A DNA stretch of 64,000 nt from Bacteroidota bacterium (GTDB lineage Bacteria > Bacteroidota > Ignavibacteria > SZUA-365). Positions 46,501-54,008 of the stretch are shown in pieces. The notes beneath the pieces are model-generated. The model saw nothing but the letters and a program-made list of their open reading frames with translations, searched no databases and was not told the origin of the DNA. The position numbers and the translations under genes were made by a program. The stretch is from contig JAEYUG010000073.1 in the NCBI GenBank assembly GCA_023432805.1, positions 1-64,000 of the forward strand, read 5' to 3'. The stretch's first letter is position 1, and each line of letters opens with the position of its first letter.

Positions 46501-46771
46501 CCGCATGCTCGAAGGTGAGTGTGTGCTGGTTGCCGGGGGTGGACTTGATGTTCATCAGCATGATCCGCTGGGGAACCGACATCCCTTCGTAGTATGCCGA
46601 GTTGTTCCGCTGCAGGGCTCCATTGGTCCACTGGACGTTGCCGAGCGAAAGCACCTTGTCGTTGTTGGCCGCCTGTCGGAAATCCACCGACAACGGCTGT
46701 GCAAAGCTTGCCGATCCCCAGGTCAGAACCAGCAGCGGAAGCACCGAAAGGAAGTATCGAAGACGTCTCAT
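40574..46771 (-). CDS. Giant SprB-repeat-like surface protein with T9SS sorting domain (2065 residues)
   Basis: The signal peptide is 1-25 (LTWGSASFAQ). Residues 25-370 form a unique N-terminal region shared with the paralogue at 47066 (LSVDFRQAANND, YYEGMSVPQRIM, GIGYGSGLGAGSISGAPFH). Residues about 370-1847 are 22 tandem units of about 66 residues plus a terminal variant (GGTPPYSYLWSPG). Unit consensus: xATPIxCNGGxSTVTVTAxG, then GTPPYTGTGTFxRGAGTHxF, then TVTDANNCSAxxTVTITEPP. Each has one Cys near the start (xCNGG) and one in ANNCSA, suggesting one disulfide per unit. The fold resembles SprB repeats, known from the Flavobacterium gliding adhesin. The last 95 residues are a T9SS type-A domain (NYPNPFNPTTTIRY). 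A surface filament or adhesin is likely. The ATG has GAGGTG upstream. A long antisense open frame is a by-product of the repeats. Confidence 0.88.
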   Translation of the reverse strand: MRRLRYFLSVLPLLVLTWGSASFAQPLSVDFRQAANNDKVLSLGNVQWTNGALQRNNSAYYEGMSVPQRIMLMNIKSTPGNQHTLTFEHAAAKNGVHAYDFLTSYDQAVDAADAIAGPGVLVNLNACGGQMGPPATMQATCATLRTNGFSALVPVPDGMGTLLGRSIAARITSYETRFGNRTIRIYGNAPITSAALVFTGYTSGNSPVAQYTLSWSSSSTTVLVEMAAHLALGVDAPNAGTGIGYGSGLGAGSISGAPFHVKLARLDGTSLGSRDNQILSSVVRTNILCSATGPNPVCSGTQNIYSFLGTQNSTVTWSLSSNSNNASILGAPSGSSVIVQAGRGGGGYVVNATASDGVQTVTCAVPVQINAPSVTLSATPIVCGGSQSTITVTATGGTPPYTGTGTFQRGSGNHDFTVVDANNCTTTASITINAPLPLTASASAAAAPCGGTTNVTVTASGGTPPYSGTGSFQRAPGTYSFTVTDANNCSAISQVTVAATSTLAATAVTTGSSCNGSATVLVSASGGTPPYTGTGSFQRTAGTYSFTVTDANNCSAVTSLTVTTPPALTVGATSTPLSCGNGTSTIDITAAGGTPPYTGTGMFLRGTGTYTFTVTDAGNCSASTTVTITGPPVLTATATAAPLACNATTATTTVTVGASGGTAPYSGTGTFTRGAGTHTFTVTDANNCSTQVSVTITAPASFTATASAAALGCNGGTTTVDVSASGGTPPYTGVGRFIRGAGTFTFTVTDANNCSAIASVTITAPAAISVTSNATPILCNGSTSSVTISATGGTPPYTGTGTFTRSAGTHTFTITDANTCSATTTVTITQPAAPTASATATPIYCGGTNSSITVSATGGVPPYSGTGTFSRGAGTHTFTITDANNCSATTTVTVTSPPVLVATSTAPQLSCNSSTATVPVTVAATGGTPPYTGTGVFALGAGAYLFTVTDANNCSATTTISITAPPTLVATSTATTISCNGGTATVTVGATGGTPPYTGTGSFTRSAGTYTFTVTDVNSCSATTSVTITAPPALSASASGPSLLCSSNTTPITVAATGGTAPYTGTGIFPRGAGTHTFTVTDANNCTAVATVTITAPSTLSANATFTPIACNGDMSTVTVTASGGTPPYTGTGAMSRGAGTHTFTVTDANSCSAQVTITITQPAALSALATATPIACHGGTSQIVVTAQGGTGAYTGTGTFTRGAGIHTFTVTDGSNCSAQVTVNVVEPNRLIASSTATPLVCNGGLSTINVTATGGTPPYAGTGQFSRGAGIYTFTITDANNCSSQTTVSISEPPALIAYATSTPIDCNGGTSTITVTGAGGTPPYAGLGTFTRGAGTYSFTITDVNNCSAQVSITVTEPPALVVVANATAIACNGGSSSVTVTAAGGTPPYAGAGSFVRGAGMYTFTITDSKGCSASASLTITQPDPLVATANATPILCAGGMSTVTVTAAGGTLPYSGTGVFQRGPGIHSFTVVDANSCTTHVTITIVEPSPVIAYATSTPILCAGDMSTVTVTAAGGTQPYTGIGTFSRPAGTHTFTVTDVNGCFGVVTITITEPPALVAVVTFTPIACNGGTSTVTITGAGGTPPYTGTGLVTRSAGTHSFTVTDANGCTATRTITINQPTPLVATASATPILCNGEMSVVTITAAGGTAPYTGTGLHLRGAGTYSFTVTDVYGCRTTVSITVTQPAPLVAAASGPPLTCGNDRSPINVTATGGTQPYSGTGIFPRQPGTYSFIVTDANGCKSTATITIAGPPPLVAAISSTPILCNGGNSTITVSASGGTPPYTGTGTFNRMAGFHRFIIEDANHCLDTVTMNITEPDPLVVTCNITPTCINGYRTVSVDAMGGTPPYSYLWSPGNVTTQSMIVPCTLSGRVTVIVRDANWNPNDPNNSSCEATCQVILGLFAPEDSSASAGASAVRMADAVPTSGLTGASSDQSLQRDPADGSFTSAERVTAQRTETPVASESTLLENYPNPFNPTTTIRYILPEESRVHLSILNTLGETVTVLVDAVRPAGTHAVPWDATDALGIQLPTGRYITRIHAVSLGSPRIFTGERLMLLLK
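41230..45665 (-). repeat. 198-bp coding tandem repeat array (about 22 units)
   Basis: A protein-level repeat of 66 codons within the 2065-residue gene. Units keep phase at 198 bp but differ at many bases, with most changes conserving the GGTPPYTGTG and TVTDANNCS cores. This points to old duplication followed by divergence under protein selection. Limits are approximate. Confidence 0.85.
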
Positions 46772-47007
46772 TGCTCACCTCTGTATTGAAAAAATTGCAC
46801 CATTCTCTGTGTGCTTCGACAATGCGAAGAGCTACAGTGCGCAATAATCACATTGGCCGAGAGGTTTCAATGCCGAATTTCAGGCAGTAACTGCAAAAAT
46901 TACAATTATTGCGTTTTTCAATCGATTTGAGCCAGGTTTATTGAAGAAAAAAATCAAATCGGGTGCAAGATATTCTCGATTTCAGTTGCAGTGACGAGAG
47001 ATGATGC
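46772..47007 (-). promoter_or_regulatory. AT-rich promoter region of the first giant repeat gene
   Basis: About 235 bp, much more AT-rich than the rest of the window, between the two giant genes. It contains ATTACAATTATTGCG at about 46898-46912, close to half of the palindrome upstream of the paralogue (ATTGCAATTATTGCA). This suggests a shared regulatory site. No clear -33/-7 pair could be fixed. Confidence 0.5.
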
Positions 47008-47046
47008 AAAAACCCCGAAGGCCGACCCGATGGATCGGCCTCCGGG
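47008..47046 (-). terminator. Rho-independent terminator of the second giant repeat gene
   Basis: On the minus strand CCCCGGAGGCCGA pairs with TCGGCCTTCGGGG, followed by TTTTTG. It starts 20 bp after the stop codon and separates the two giant genes transcriptionally. Confidence 0.88.
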
Positions 47047-47065
47047 GCCTGCGAGGAAGGTGTGA

Positions 47066-50000
47066 CTACTTGAGCAGCAGCATCAGGCGCTCACCAGTGA
47101 ACACACGATGGCTGAGCACCGATACGGCGTGCATCCTGTAGATGTAGCGTCCCGTCGGCAGCATCATGCCCTCATCGCCGGTGGCATTCCAGATCACCGT
47201 ATGCGTGCCTGCGGGCAGTGCAGCATCGACTAGCACGGCTACCTGCTGACCGAGTGTGTTGAATACACTGAGTCTGACATGGCTCTCTTCGGCGAGACGA
47301 TACGTGATGGTTGTCGAAGGATTGAAGGGATTCGGATAGTTCTCGAGCAGAGCGTAGGAATCCTCGTTCGAGGTCTCGACCGCCGCACGCGAATGGATGC
47401 GTGCGCCGTCGACGGCCGGTGTGGATGCAGAGGCATCATCGGTGTTGTCGACGGTACCCGATCCGGGGGAAGTCTCTCGCGTCGTCACAATCGACTGCGG
47501 CTCGGTGCTGCTGCTGTCGTCGGGCGCGAACGTTGCGAGATTCAGCACGCAGCTTGCCTCGCATGCACCGTTGTTCGGATCGGTGGGATCCCAGTGAGCG
47601 TCACGCACGTAGAGCGTGATCTTGCCGACGAAGTTGCAGGGAACGGAAAGCGTCGTCGTGGTGATGCCACCGGGCATCCAGGAGTAACTGTAGGGCGGGG
47701 TGCCGCCGGTGACGGTCGCAGACGCCGTGCGCACACCGTTGACACAGGTCGGCGTGATACTGCAGTTCACCACGAGTGCCGGGGGCTCGGTGATGACAAT
47801 CGTCACGGTGTCCTGGCAGTTGGCCGAGTCAACCACGATGAATCTGTGGATGCCCGCACGACGCGGGAAGATGCCCGTGCCTGTGTAAGGAGGTGTTCCG
47901 CCTGCGGCGGTGACAGTGACCGTCGAGTTTCCACCATTGCAGAGAATCGGTGTCGCAGTGGCTGATGCAAGGAGGGGTGGCGGACCGAGCACGGTCAACT
48001 GGACGCTCGCCGAGCACCTGTTGGCGTCCGTTACGGTGAAGCTGTAGTCTCCGGAGTGCCGCTGGTAGGTGCCCGTGCCGGTGTATGGAGGCGTGCCGCC
48101 TGAGGCCGTCACCGTGACGATGGACAGGTCGTTGCCGCACTGCACGGGCGGAGCAGTGGCCGTGATGACAAGTGGTGGCGGCTGAATGATGGTCACGGTG
48201 GCAGTCGCGGGACAGCCGTTCACATCGGTCACCACGAATGTATGCGTGCCGGCAAAACGGGGGAACATGCCGATGCCGCTGTACGGAGGAGTGCCACCGC
48301 TCGCGGTGACCGTCACGGTCACGAAGTCGCCGTTGCAGAGGATGGGCCCTGCCGAGGCGGATGCGTTCAGTGCGGGAGGCTCGGTGAGGGTGACCGATGC
48401 AAGTGCGACGCATCCGTTGGCATCGGTGACAGCGAAGGTCCACGTGCCGGGTCCGCGTCGGAATGTGCCCATGCCCGTGTATGGAGCCGTACCGCCGGTC
48501 GCGGTGACGATGACGGTCGTGCTGTCGCCATGGCAGAGAATCGGCGGGGCGTAGGCGCTCGCCGAGAGCACGGGTGGTTCATTGATCGTGATGCTCACCT
48601 GCCCCGAGCAGCCGTTCGCATCGGTGACGATGAACGTATGGGTGCCAGCGGGACGACTAAAGGGGCCGGTTCCCGTGTAGGGCGGCGTGCCGCCGGTCGC
48701 GGAGACGTTGCCCGTCGACAGATCACCGTTGCAGAGAATCGGCGTCGCTGAGGCAAGGACGACGAGTGCGGGTGGTTCAGCGATGGTGACGGAAACCTGC
48801 GCGGTGCAGCCGTTCGCATCCGTCACGGTAAACACATGCGTACCCCCACCGCGCTGGAAGACCCCGGTACCGCTGTACGGCGGCGTTCCGCCGCTCGCGG
48901 AGACGGTGATCGTGCTCTGATCACCATTGCAGAGTAGAGGGGTGAAGGTCGCGGCTGCCGTCAGTGCCGGGGGCTCGATGATCGTGACGCTGACCGTGTC
49001 GGCGCAGCCGTTCGCATCGGACACAATGAAGGTGTGCGTGCCCGCCCCGCGTTGAAACACACCGATGCCCGTGTAGGGAGACGTGCCACCCGTTGCTGTG
49101 ACCGTTACCGTGGTCGTTCCGCCATTGCACAGGAGAGGCGCCGCCGATGCCTGTGCGATGAGCACGGGCGGCTCGGTGATGTGGATGCTCGCCTGGGCGG
49201 GACATCCATGTGCATCGGTGACGGTGAATGTGTGTGTGCCGGGTCCGCGTTGGAAGATACCGGTACCGCTGTAGGGGGGCGTTCCGCCATTGCCCGTGAC
49301 AGTGACAGTGCTCTCACCGCCATTGCAGAGGATCGGCGTCGCGGAGGCGAGGGCGATGAGTGCGGGAGGCTCGACGACGGTGATGCTCGCTGTGTCGGCG
49401 CAACCGTTCGCATCGATGACGATGAACCAGTGCACGCCTGCACGTCGCTGGAAGATGCCTGTTCCATAATAGGGTGCTGTTCCCCCGGTCGCGGAGACGG
49501 TGATGGTGCTCTCATCTCCGTAGCAGAGTATCGGCGTTCCCGACGCGAGTGCGGTCACCGCCGGCGGTGCGACGATCGTTATCTGCGCAGTGTCGGGACA
49601 GCCATTCGCGTCGGTGACGACAAACGAGTGCGTGCCCGCACCGCGTTGGAATGTGCCCGTGCCGGTGTACGGCGCGGTGCCTCCCGTCGCGCTGACCGTT
49701 ACTGTCGTCGTGCCGCCGTTGCATGGAGGCGCTGCGATGCTGGCAGTCGCGACGACTGCTGGGGGAGTGGTGATGGTGATGGATGCCTGGCCGACGCAGC
49801 CGTTCGCATCAGTCACGGTGAAGGTGTAGGTGCCCGCACCGCGCGGGAAGCTTCCGGTGCCGCTGTAGGGTGCGGTGCCGCCGGACGCGGTGACGGTCAC
49901 GATGGTCGTGCCCCCGTTGCAGAGAAGCGACGGTGCCGTTGCCGTGACGCTGATCGTGGGCGGAGGCGCGACGGTGACGAGCGTCGAGGCGCTGCATCCC

Positions 50001-52261
50001 CGCGCGTCGGTGACGGTGAAGGTGTGCGACCCGATCGATCGCGTGAATGTACCCGTGCCCGTGTAGGGCGGGGTCCCGCCCGATGCCGTGACGGTCACGG
50101 TCGTCGTCGTGGCGTTCGAAATGCAGGGGATGGGAGTCGCCGATGCCGCCGCGGTCAGTACCGGCGGTTCGACGATCGTGATGGAAACCTGGGCGGAACA
50201 GTTGTTTGCATCCGTGACGGTGAAGCTGTATGTGCCTGCCCCACGCGGGAAGCTTCCGATGCCGCTGTACGGAGGTGTACCGCCAGACGCACCGATCGTG
50301 ACCGTGCTCGATCCGCCATTGCAGTCGATCGGTGTCGCGGTCGCTGTTGCCTGCAGGGTGGGCGGTGCTGTGATCGTGACCGTGGCCTGGGCGCTGCAGT
50401 TGTTCGCGTCGGTGATGCTGAACGTATGCGTGCCCGCACCGCGCTGAAATGCGCCGGTACCTATGTAGGGCGGTGTGCCGCCCGTCGCATCGACGGTGAC
50501 GGTCGTCGTTCCACCGTTGCAGGACAGCGGGGCTGCGATGGCTGTGGCCGACAGCACCGGCGGTGCGGTGATGGTCGCGGTCGCGACGGACTGACAGTTG
50601 CCGGCATCTGTCACGATGAACGTCCACGTGCCGGGTCCGCGCTGGAACGTCCCCGTTCCGCTATAGGGTGGCGTACCGCCCGTCGCCGTGACTGTCACGG
50701 TGGCGTTCGTTCCGTTGCAGAGCATGCCTGAGGAAGTCGCCGAGGCAGTCAATGCCGGTGGCTGGGTGACGGTGATCGAGGTGGATGTACTGCAGCCGTT
50801 GGCATCCGTGACGGTAAAGGTGTGCGTGCCGGCCCCCTGCTGGAAGCGTCCGGTGCCGGAATACGGGGGAGTGCCGCCGGATGCGCTGACGGTGATCTCT
50901 GCGTCACCACCGGTGCAGCTCAGCGCGGTCACGACCGCATTCACGGTGATCGCGGGAGGTGCGGTGATGGTCACCGACGTCGTGGTGGTGCAGCCGTTGG
51001 CATCGATGACCGAGAGTGCGTGCGTGCCTGGTGCGAGCTGGAAACTGCCGGTGCCGGTGTAAGGCGGTGTGCCGCCCGTCGCGTCGACGGTCACGGTCGA
51101 CATGCCGCTGCCGCACAGCACCGGCGTCGACGTCACCGTCACAGTCGGAGCGTTGATCTGGACGGGCACGGCGCAGCGCACGGTCTGCACCCCATCACTG
51201 ATGGATGCGTTGACCGTGTAGCTGCCGCCCCCCGTGCCCGCATGCACAAGAACCGACGATCCGGAGGATGAGCCCACGATGCTTGCGTTGCTGGTGTTGT
51301 CGGAAATCGACCAGGTGAAGCTGCGATTTGTGGCCGTACCGATGATCGAGTAGGCATTCTGCGTGCCGGCGCAGACGGGACTCGGTCCCGACGCGCTGCA
51401 CAGGATGTTCGCGAGTACGGCCGCGCTCATGATCTGGTTGTCGCGATTGCCGAGCGCACTGCCGTCGAGCTGGTGCAGACGGAAGTGGTACGGCGCGCCG
51501 CTGATGCTTCCGGCACCGAGTCCGCTGCCGTAGCCGACACCGGTGCCCGCACTCTGCGCATCCGCACCGACAGCCAGGTGGGCTGCCATCTCAATCAGGA
51601 TCGACGTCGAGGCAGAGGTCCATTGCAGTGTGTACGGAGCGTAGATATTGGCTCCCGTCGTGTGCGCGTTGAAGACGAGCGAGGCACTGGTGATGGGGGC
51701 GTTGCCGTAGATCCGTAGCGTGCGGTTGCCGAAGCGCGTTTCGTAGGCTGCGAGGCTCGCATCGATGCTGCGTCCATGCACCGTCCCCATCATGTCGGGA
51801 ATGTCGACGACATACGAATACCCGCTCGTGCGCAGTGACGTGCAGGTGTTCTGCATCGAGGCAGGCGGTCCGATATGCGCACCGCACGCATTCAGATCCA
51901 CGAGCGCGGTGGGAGCGATCGACGATGCCGCGTCCAGGGCCTGTTCGTGCGAGGTCAGATAGTCGTAGGCGTGCTTGCCGCTCTTGCCGGCGAGGTGGTC
52001 GAAGGTAAGCGCATGCTGGTTGCCGCTCGTCGCACGGATGTTCAGGAACATGATCCGTTGCGGTACCGACATGCCTTCATAATAGACGGAGTTCGAGCGC
52101 TGCAGGACCGAGTTGATCCAATGCACATCACCGAGTGCGTACGGCTGATCGTTGTTGGCAGCTTGTCGGAAATCCACCGACAACTGCTGCGCGTGCGCTG
52201 CATGGGTCAGGACAATGAGAAGGAGCAGGAAACTCCCGAAGCAGTATCTGTTGTGCCACAT
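47066..52261 (-). CDS. Giant SprB-repeat-like surface protein with T9SS sorting domain (1731 residues)
   Basis: Paralogue of the gene at 40574 with the same order. The signal peptide is 1-25 (VLTHAAHAQ). The shared N-terminal region covers 26-370 (LSVDFRQAANNDQPYALGDV, YYEGMSVPQRIMFLNI). Next are 17 units of about 66 residues with the paired-Cys consensus and a terminal variant (GGTPPYSYSWMPG). A linker and a T9SS type-A domain (NYPNPFNPSTTITY, FNTLGQQVAVLVDA) complete it. ATG 52261 is chosen because GGAGGG lies 5 nt upstream; the frame is open seven codons further. The unit number differs from the paralogue (17 against 22), as expected from unequal crossing-over. It is likely exported and attached to the cell surface, perhaps in adhesion or gliding-like movement. 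Transcription starts in a region with a remarkable palindrome. Confidence 0.88.
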   Translation of the reverse strand: MWHNRYCFGSFLLLLIVLTHAAHAQQLSVDFRQAANNDQPYALGDVHWINSVLQRSNSVYYEGMSVPQRIMFLNIRATSGNQHALTFDHLAGKSGKHAYDYLTSHEQALDAASSIAPTALVDLNACGAHIGPPASMQNTCTSLRTSGYSYVVDIPDMMGTVHGRSIDASLAAYETRFGNRTLRIYGNAPITSASLVFNAHTTGANIYAPYTLQWTSASTSILIEMAAHLAVGADAQSAGTGVGYGSGLGAGSISGAPYHFRLHQLDGSALGNRDNQIMSAAVLANILCSASGPSPVCAGTQNAYSIIGTATNRSFTWSISDNTSNASIVGSSSGSSVLVHAGTGGGSYTVNASISDGVQTVRCAVPVQINAPTVTVTSTPVLCGSGMSTVTVDATGGTPPYTGTGSFQLAPGTHALSVIDANGCTTTTSVTITAPPAITVNAVVTALSCTGGDAEITVSASGGTPPYSGTGRFQQGAGTHTFTVTDANGCSTSTSITVTQPPALTASATSSGMLCNGTNATVTVTATGGTPPYSGTGTFQRGPGTWTFIVTDAGNCQSVATATITAPPVLSATAIAAPLSCNGGTTTVTVDATGGTPPYIGTGAFQRGAGTHTFSITDANNCSAQATVTITAPPTLQATATATPIDCNGGSSTVTIGASGGTPPYSGIGSFPRGAGTYSFTVTDANNCSAQVSITIVEPPVLTAAASATPIPCISNATTTTVTVTASGGTPPYTGTGTFTRSIGSHTFTVTDARGCSASTLVTVAPPPTISVTATAPSLLCNGGTTIVTVTASGGTAPYSGTGSFPRGAGTYTFTVTDANGCVGQASITITTPPAVVATASIAAPPCNGGTTTVTVSATGGTAPYTGTGTFQRGAGTHSFVVTDANGCPDTAQITIVAPPAVTALASGTPILCYGDESTITVSATGGTAPYYGTGIFQRRAGVHWFIVIDANGCADTASITVVEPPALIALASATPILCNGGESTVTVTGNGGTPPYSGTGIFQRGPGTHTFTVTDAHGCPAQASIHITEPPVLIAQASAAPLLCNGGTTTVTVTATGGTSPYTGIGVFQRGAGTHTFIVSDANGCADTVSVTIIEPPALTAAATFTPLLCNGDQSTITVSASGGTPPYSGTGVFQRGGGTHVFTVTDANGCTAQVSVTIAEPPALVVLASATPILCNGDLSTGNVSATGGTPPYTGTGPFSRPAGTHTFIVTDANGCSGQVSITINEPPVLSASAYAPPILCHGDSTTVIVTATGGTAPYTGMGTFRRGPGTWTFAVTDANGCVALASVTLTEPPALNASASAGPILCNGDFVTVTVTASGGTPPYSGIGMFPRFAGTHTFVVTDVNGCPATATVTIIQPPPLVITATAPPVQCGNDLSIVTVTASGGTPPYTGTGTYQRHSGDYSFTVTDANRCSASVQLTVLGPPPLLASATATPILCNGGNSTVTVTAAGGTPPYTGTGIFPRRAGIHRFIVVDSANCQDTVTIVITEPPALVVNCSITPTCVNGVRTASATVTGGTPPYSYSWMPGGITTTTLSVPCNFVGKITLYVRDAHWDPTDPNNGACEASCVLNLATFAPDDSSSTEPQSIVTTRETSPGSGTVDNTDDASASTPAVDGARIHSRAAVETSNEDSYALLENYPNPFNPSTTITYRLAEESHVRLSVFNTLGQQVAVLVDAALPAGTHTVIWNATGDEGMMLPTGRYIYRMHAVSVLSHRVFTGERLMLLLK
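47700..51150 (-). repeat. 198-bp coding tandem repeat array (about 17 units)
   Basis: Same 66-codon unit as the array at 41230-45665, inside the 1731-residue gene. Phase is kept throughout; individual units have diverged. Limits are approximate. Confidence 0.85.
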
Positions 52262-52284
52262 GGCAGCCCTCCGATGAATCAATT

Positions 52285-52340
52285 TGCAATATTTGCACGG
52301 CTAACACCGTAAAGCGCGGTTGACGTGTGCAAATATCGCA
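52285..52340. promoter_or_regulatory. Inverted pair of GTGCAAATATnGCA motifs
   Basis: TGCAATATTTGCAC at 52285-52298 and GTGCAAATATCGCA at 52327-52340 are inverted copies with one mismatch, 28 bp apart, just upstream of the 1731-residue gene. They may be regulator half-sites related to the nearby palindrome, which uses the same TTGCAAT vocabulary. Confidence 0.55.
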
Positions 52341-52370
52341 TCATCGGATGCGTCTCAAGCGGATATCTCA

Positions 52371-52401
52371 CGCAAGTATTGCAATTATTGCAATACTTGC
52401 G
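52371..52401. promoter_or_regulatory. Perfect 31-bp palindrome upstream of the giant repeat gene
   Basis: The arm CGCAAGTATTGCAAT (52371-52385), one central T, and its exact reverse complement ATTGCAATACTTGCG (52387-52401). It lies about 110 bp before the ATG of the 1731-residue gene, in AT-rich intergenic DNA. The length and perfection favour a dimeric regulator site over a terminator, because neither flank is a coding end and no T-run follows. Confidence 0.7.
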
Positions 52402-52528
52402 AATATGGCGTGATTTCGCAGTCCATGTTAAAAGAAAAAATGAATCAACTGTAATTCGATTGTAATGTCCCTGTCAGAAAGCATGCAAATAATGCATAGT
52501 GGGGGGGGTGGCCCCCGTCCTGCCGATG
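52402..52528. other. Intergenic remainder with a small GC hairpin
   Basis: AT-rich apart from GGGGG-tgg-CCCCC at about 52504-52516, shortly after the stop of the beta-helix gene on the minus strand. The hairpin may end that transcript. Nothing else recognised. Confidence 0.35.
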
Positions 52529-53965
52529 TTATCGTACCACAACCACCGAACGCGTTGCGGAATACGCACCGGCACTGAGACCTACGTGGTAGACCCCCGG
52601 CATCACCAGGTTCCCCGTACCATCCCGCAGATCCCATGCGGCAACAATCCAGGCTCCCGTCACCATGTGCGTCTCACGCACCGCAACAGCCCTCCCGAGC
52701 AGATCCGTAACTGTGATTCGAAGCAGTTCATCGCGTAGCGCGGTCACCTTCAGGCGGATGACATCATCCCTTGTGAGGGATGCAGGATGCGGCCAGATGT
52801 CGTCGATCGTGAGCGCCGAAGGTCGCACCGGTGGCGGGGAAGCCTCCGTGAGCGGAACGAACTCGAAGGCACCCGCATCGAGAACACCGTCGTCAACGCG
52901 CACCCGCCTGTCGAGGGGATGCTGGTACTCGCTGCGCGGTACCAGTGGCGATGGGAGCTGCCTAGCGGGCACGGGCGCCGCATTTACCGCAATACTCGCG
53001 GAACGCAGTCGGTAGTCGTACGCAGCAGCATCGAGAAAGGCCGCTGCGGAGAGCGTCGTGACAGCGGATGTCCGAATGTCGCGGACATGGGACTGTCCGG
53101 TCCAGATGGCCGATCCACCCACGAGCAGGTTGTTGAGGATCGTCACCGAGCCGCTGTCCAATGCGGGTGTCGAGACGAAGGATCCCCCGCGCTCGCTCAC
53201 GATCGTGTTCGAGGCGACCACGAGCGTATGGGGTGAAGGATTCGAGAGTCCCTCGAGCCCATACCCGATCACGTTCGAATTGTTGGTGCGTGGTCCGTGG
53301 TGCATCGCATTTCCGAGTACGAGCACGTCGCCGCCGTTCGGAACGTCGATCGCCCTGCTGTTCGTGCCGTCGGCCTCGCTTGTGATCAGGTTCGCGATCA
53401 CACGCGTCGCATGCGCGCGGCTCTTGATGTTGTGACCGATCCGCGCGCGACGCACATGGGAGTACCGGATCTCGAACTCCTTAACGTGATTGATGTACAT
53501 GTTGTGGGAGTAGCCGTCCCCGTAACCGTTGCGATCGAACTCCGTGAACTCGATCAGAATCGAACTCGTCACGTTGTCGCCGGCGAGGATGCCGTTCTCG
53601 TTGTCGTGGAAACGGCAATGGCGCACAGTCAGATGCACTCCTTCCTGTCGGATGCCCGCACCGTTCCTGTCGGGCACCGTGGCGCCGGAGAACTCGATCC
53701 ACTCCACCGTCGTATTGCGTCCGCGGATCACCCAGATCGCCTTGCCGCCGCAGGCGCGGTCACGCACGTGTGCGTAACCGCCGATGCCGCGGATGAGCAG
53801 ATTGTCGTGATTCCATGTCGCGCAGTCGGTGTACGATCCGGCAGCAATCTCGATCGTGTCCCCATGCTGCGCGACGGCAGCGGCCTGGCTAGGAAGGGTG
53901 AGGGTCTCGGCGGGACCCACGCGCAGCACGCGCGCTCCCGCCGAGACGCTCAGGAAGAGAAACAT
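52529..53965 (-). CDS. Right-handed beta-helix protein with sorting-type C-terminus
   Basis: 478 residues from ATG 53965, which begins the signal peptide (MFLFLSVSAGARV). The frame is open to 54022, but that stretch contains a dispersed palindromic repeat and overlaps the preceding gene's stop, so the internal ATG is preferred. Residues 20-370 form a parallel beta-helix (AAVAQHGDTIEIAAGSYTDC, HDNLLIRGIGGYAHVRD, VHLTVRHCRFHDNENGILAG) of the type found in polysaccharide lyases and surface proteins; no catalytic residues could be assigned. The last 90 residues (IWPHPASLTR, VTDLLGRAVAV, WDLRDGTGNLV, SATRSVVVVR) form an FlgD/T9SS-like sorting domain almost the same as that of the upstream gene at 54009. 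Probably the last gene of the sigma-led gene set. Confidence 0.8.
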   Translation of the reverse strand: MFLFLSVSAGARVLRVGPAETLTLPSQAAAVAQHGDTIEIAAGSYTDCATWNHDNLLIRGIGGYAHVRDRACGGKAIWVIRGRNTTVEWIEFSGATVPDRNGAGIRQEGVHLTVRHCRFHDNENGILAGDNVTSSILIEFTEFDRNGYGDGYSHNMYINHVKEFEIRYSHVRRARIGHNIKSRAHATRVIANLITSEADGTNSRAIDVPNGGDVLVLGNAMHHGPRTNNSNVIGYGLEGLSNPSPHTLVVASNTIVSERGGSFVSTPALDSGSVTILNNLLVGGSAIWTGQSHVRDIRTSAVTTLSAAAFLDAAAYDYRLRSASIAVNAAPVPARQLPSPLVPRSEYQHPLDRRVRVDDGVLDAGAFEFVPLTEASPPPVRPSALTIDDIWPHPASLTRDDVIRLKVTALRDELLRITVTDLLGRAVAVRETHMVTGAWIVAAWDLRDGTGNLVMPGVYHVGLSAGAYSATRSVVVVR

Positions 53966-53976
53966 TAGAATGGGAA

Positions 53977-53998
53977 GGACGGACGAGGGCGTCCGTCC
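53977..53998. repeat. Short dispersed palindromic repeat, copy 2
   Basis: GGACGGAC-GAGGGC-GTCCGTCC, identical to the copy at 38484-38505 when inverted. It lies in the gap between the VIT-VWA gene and the chosen start of the beta-helix gene. Confidence 0.6.
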
Positions 53999-54008
53999 TC
54001 CGGACAGT

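Noticed and set aside
41230..51150. Regular 198-bp repeats considered as a CRISPR or satellite array
   Set aside because: The repeats are in frame, encode a conserved 66-residue unit and diverge in a protein-constrained way; there are no short identical repeats with unique spacers.
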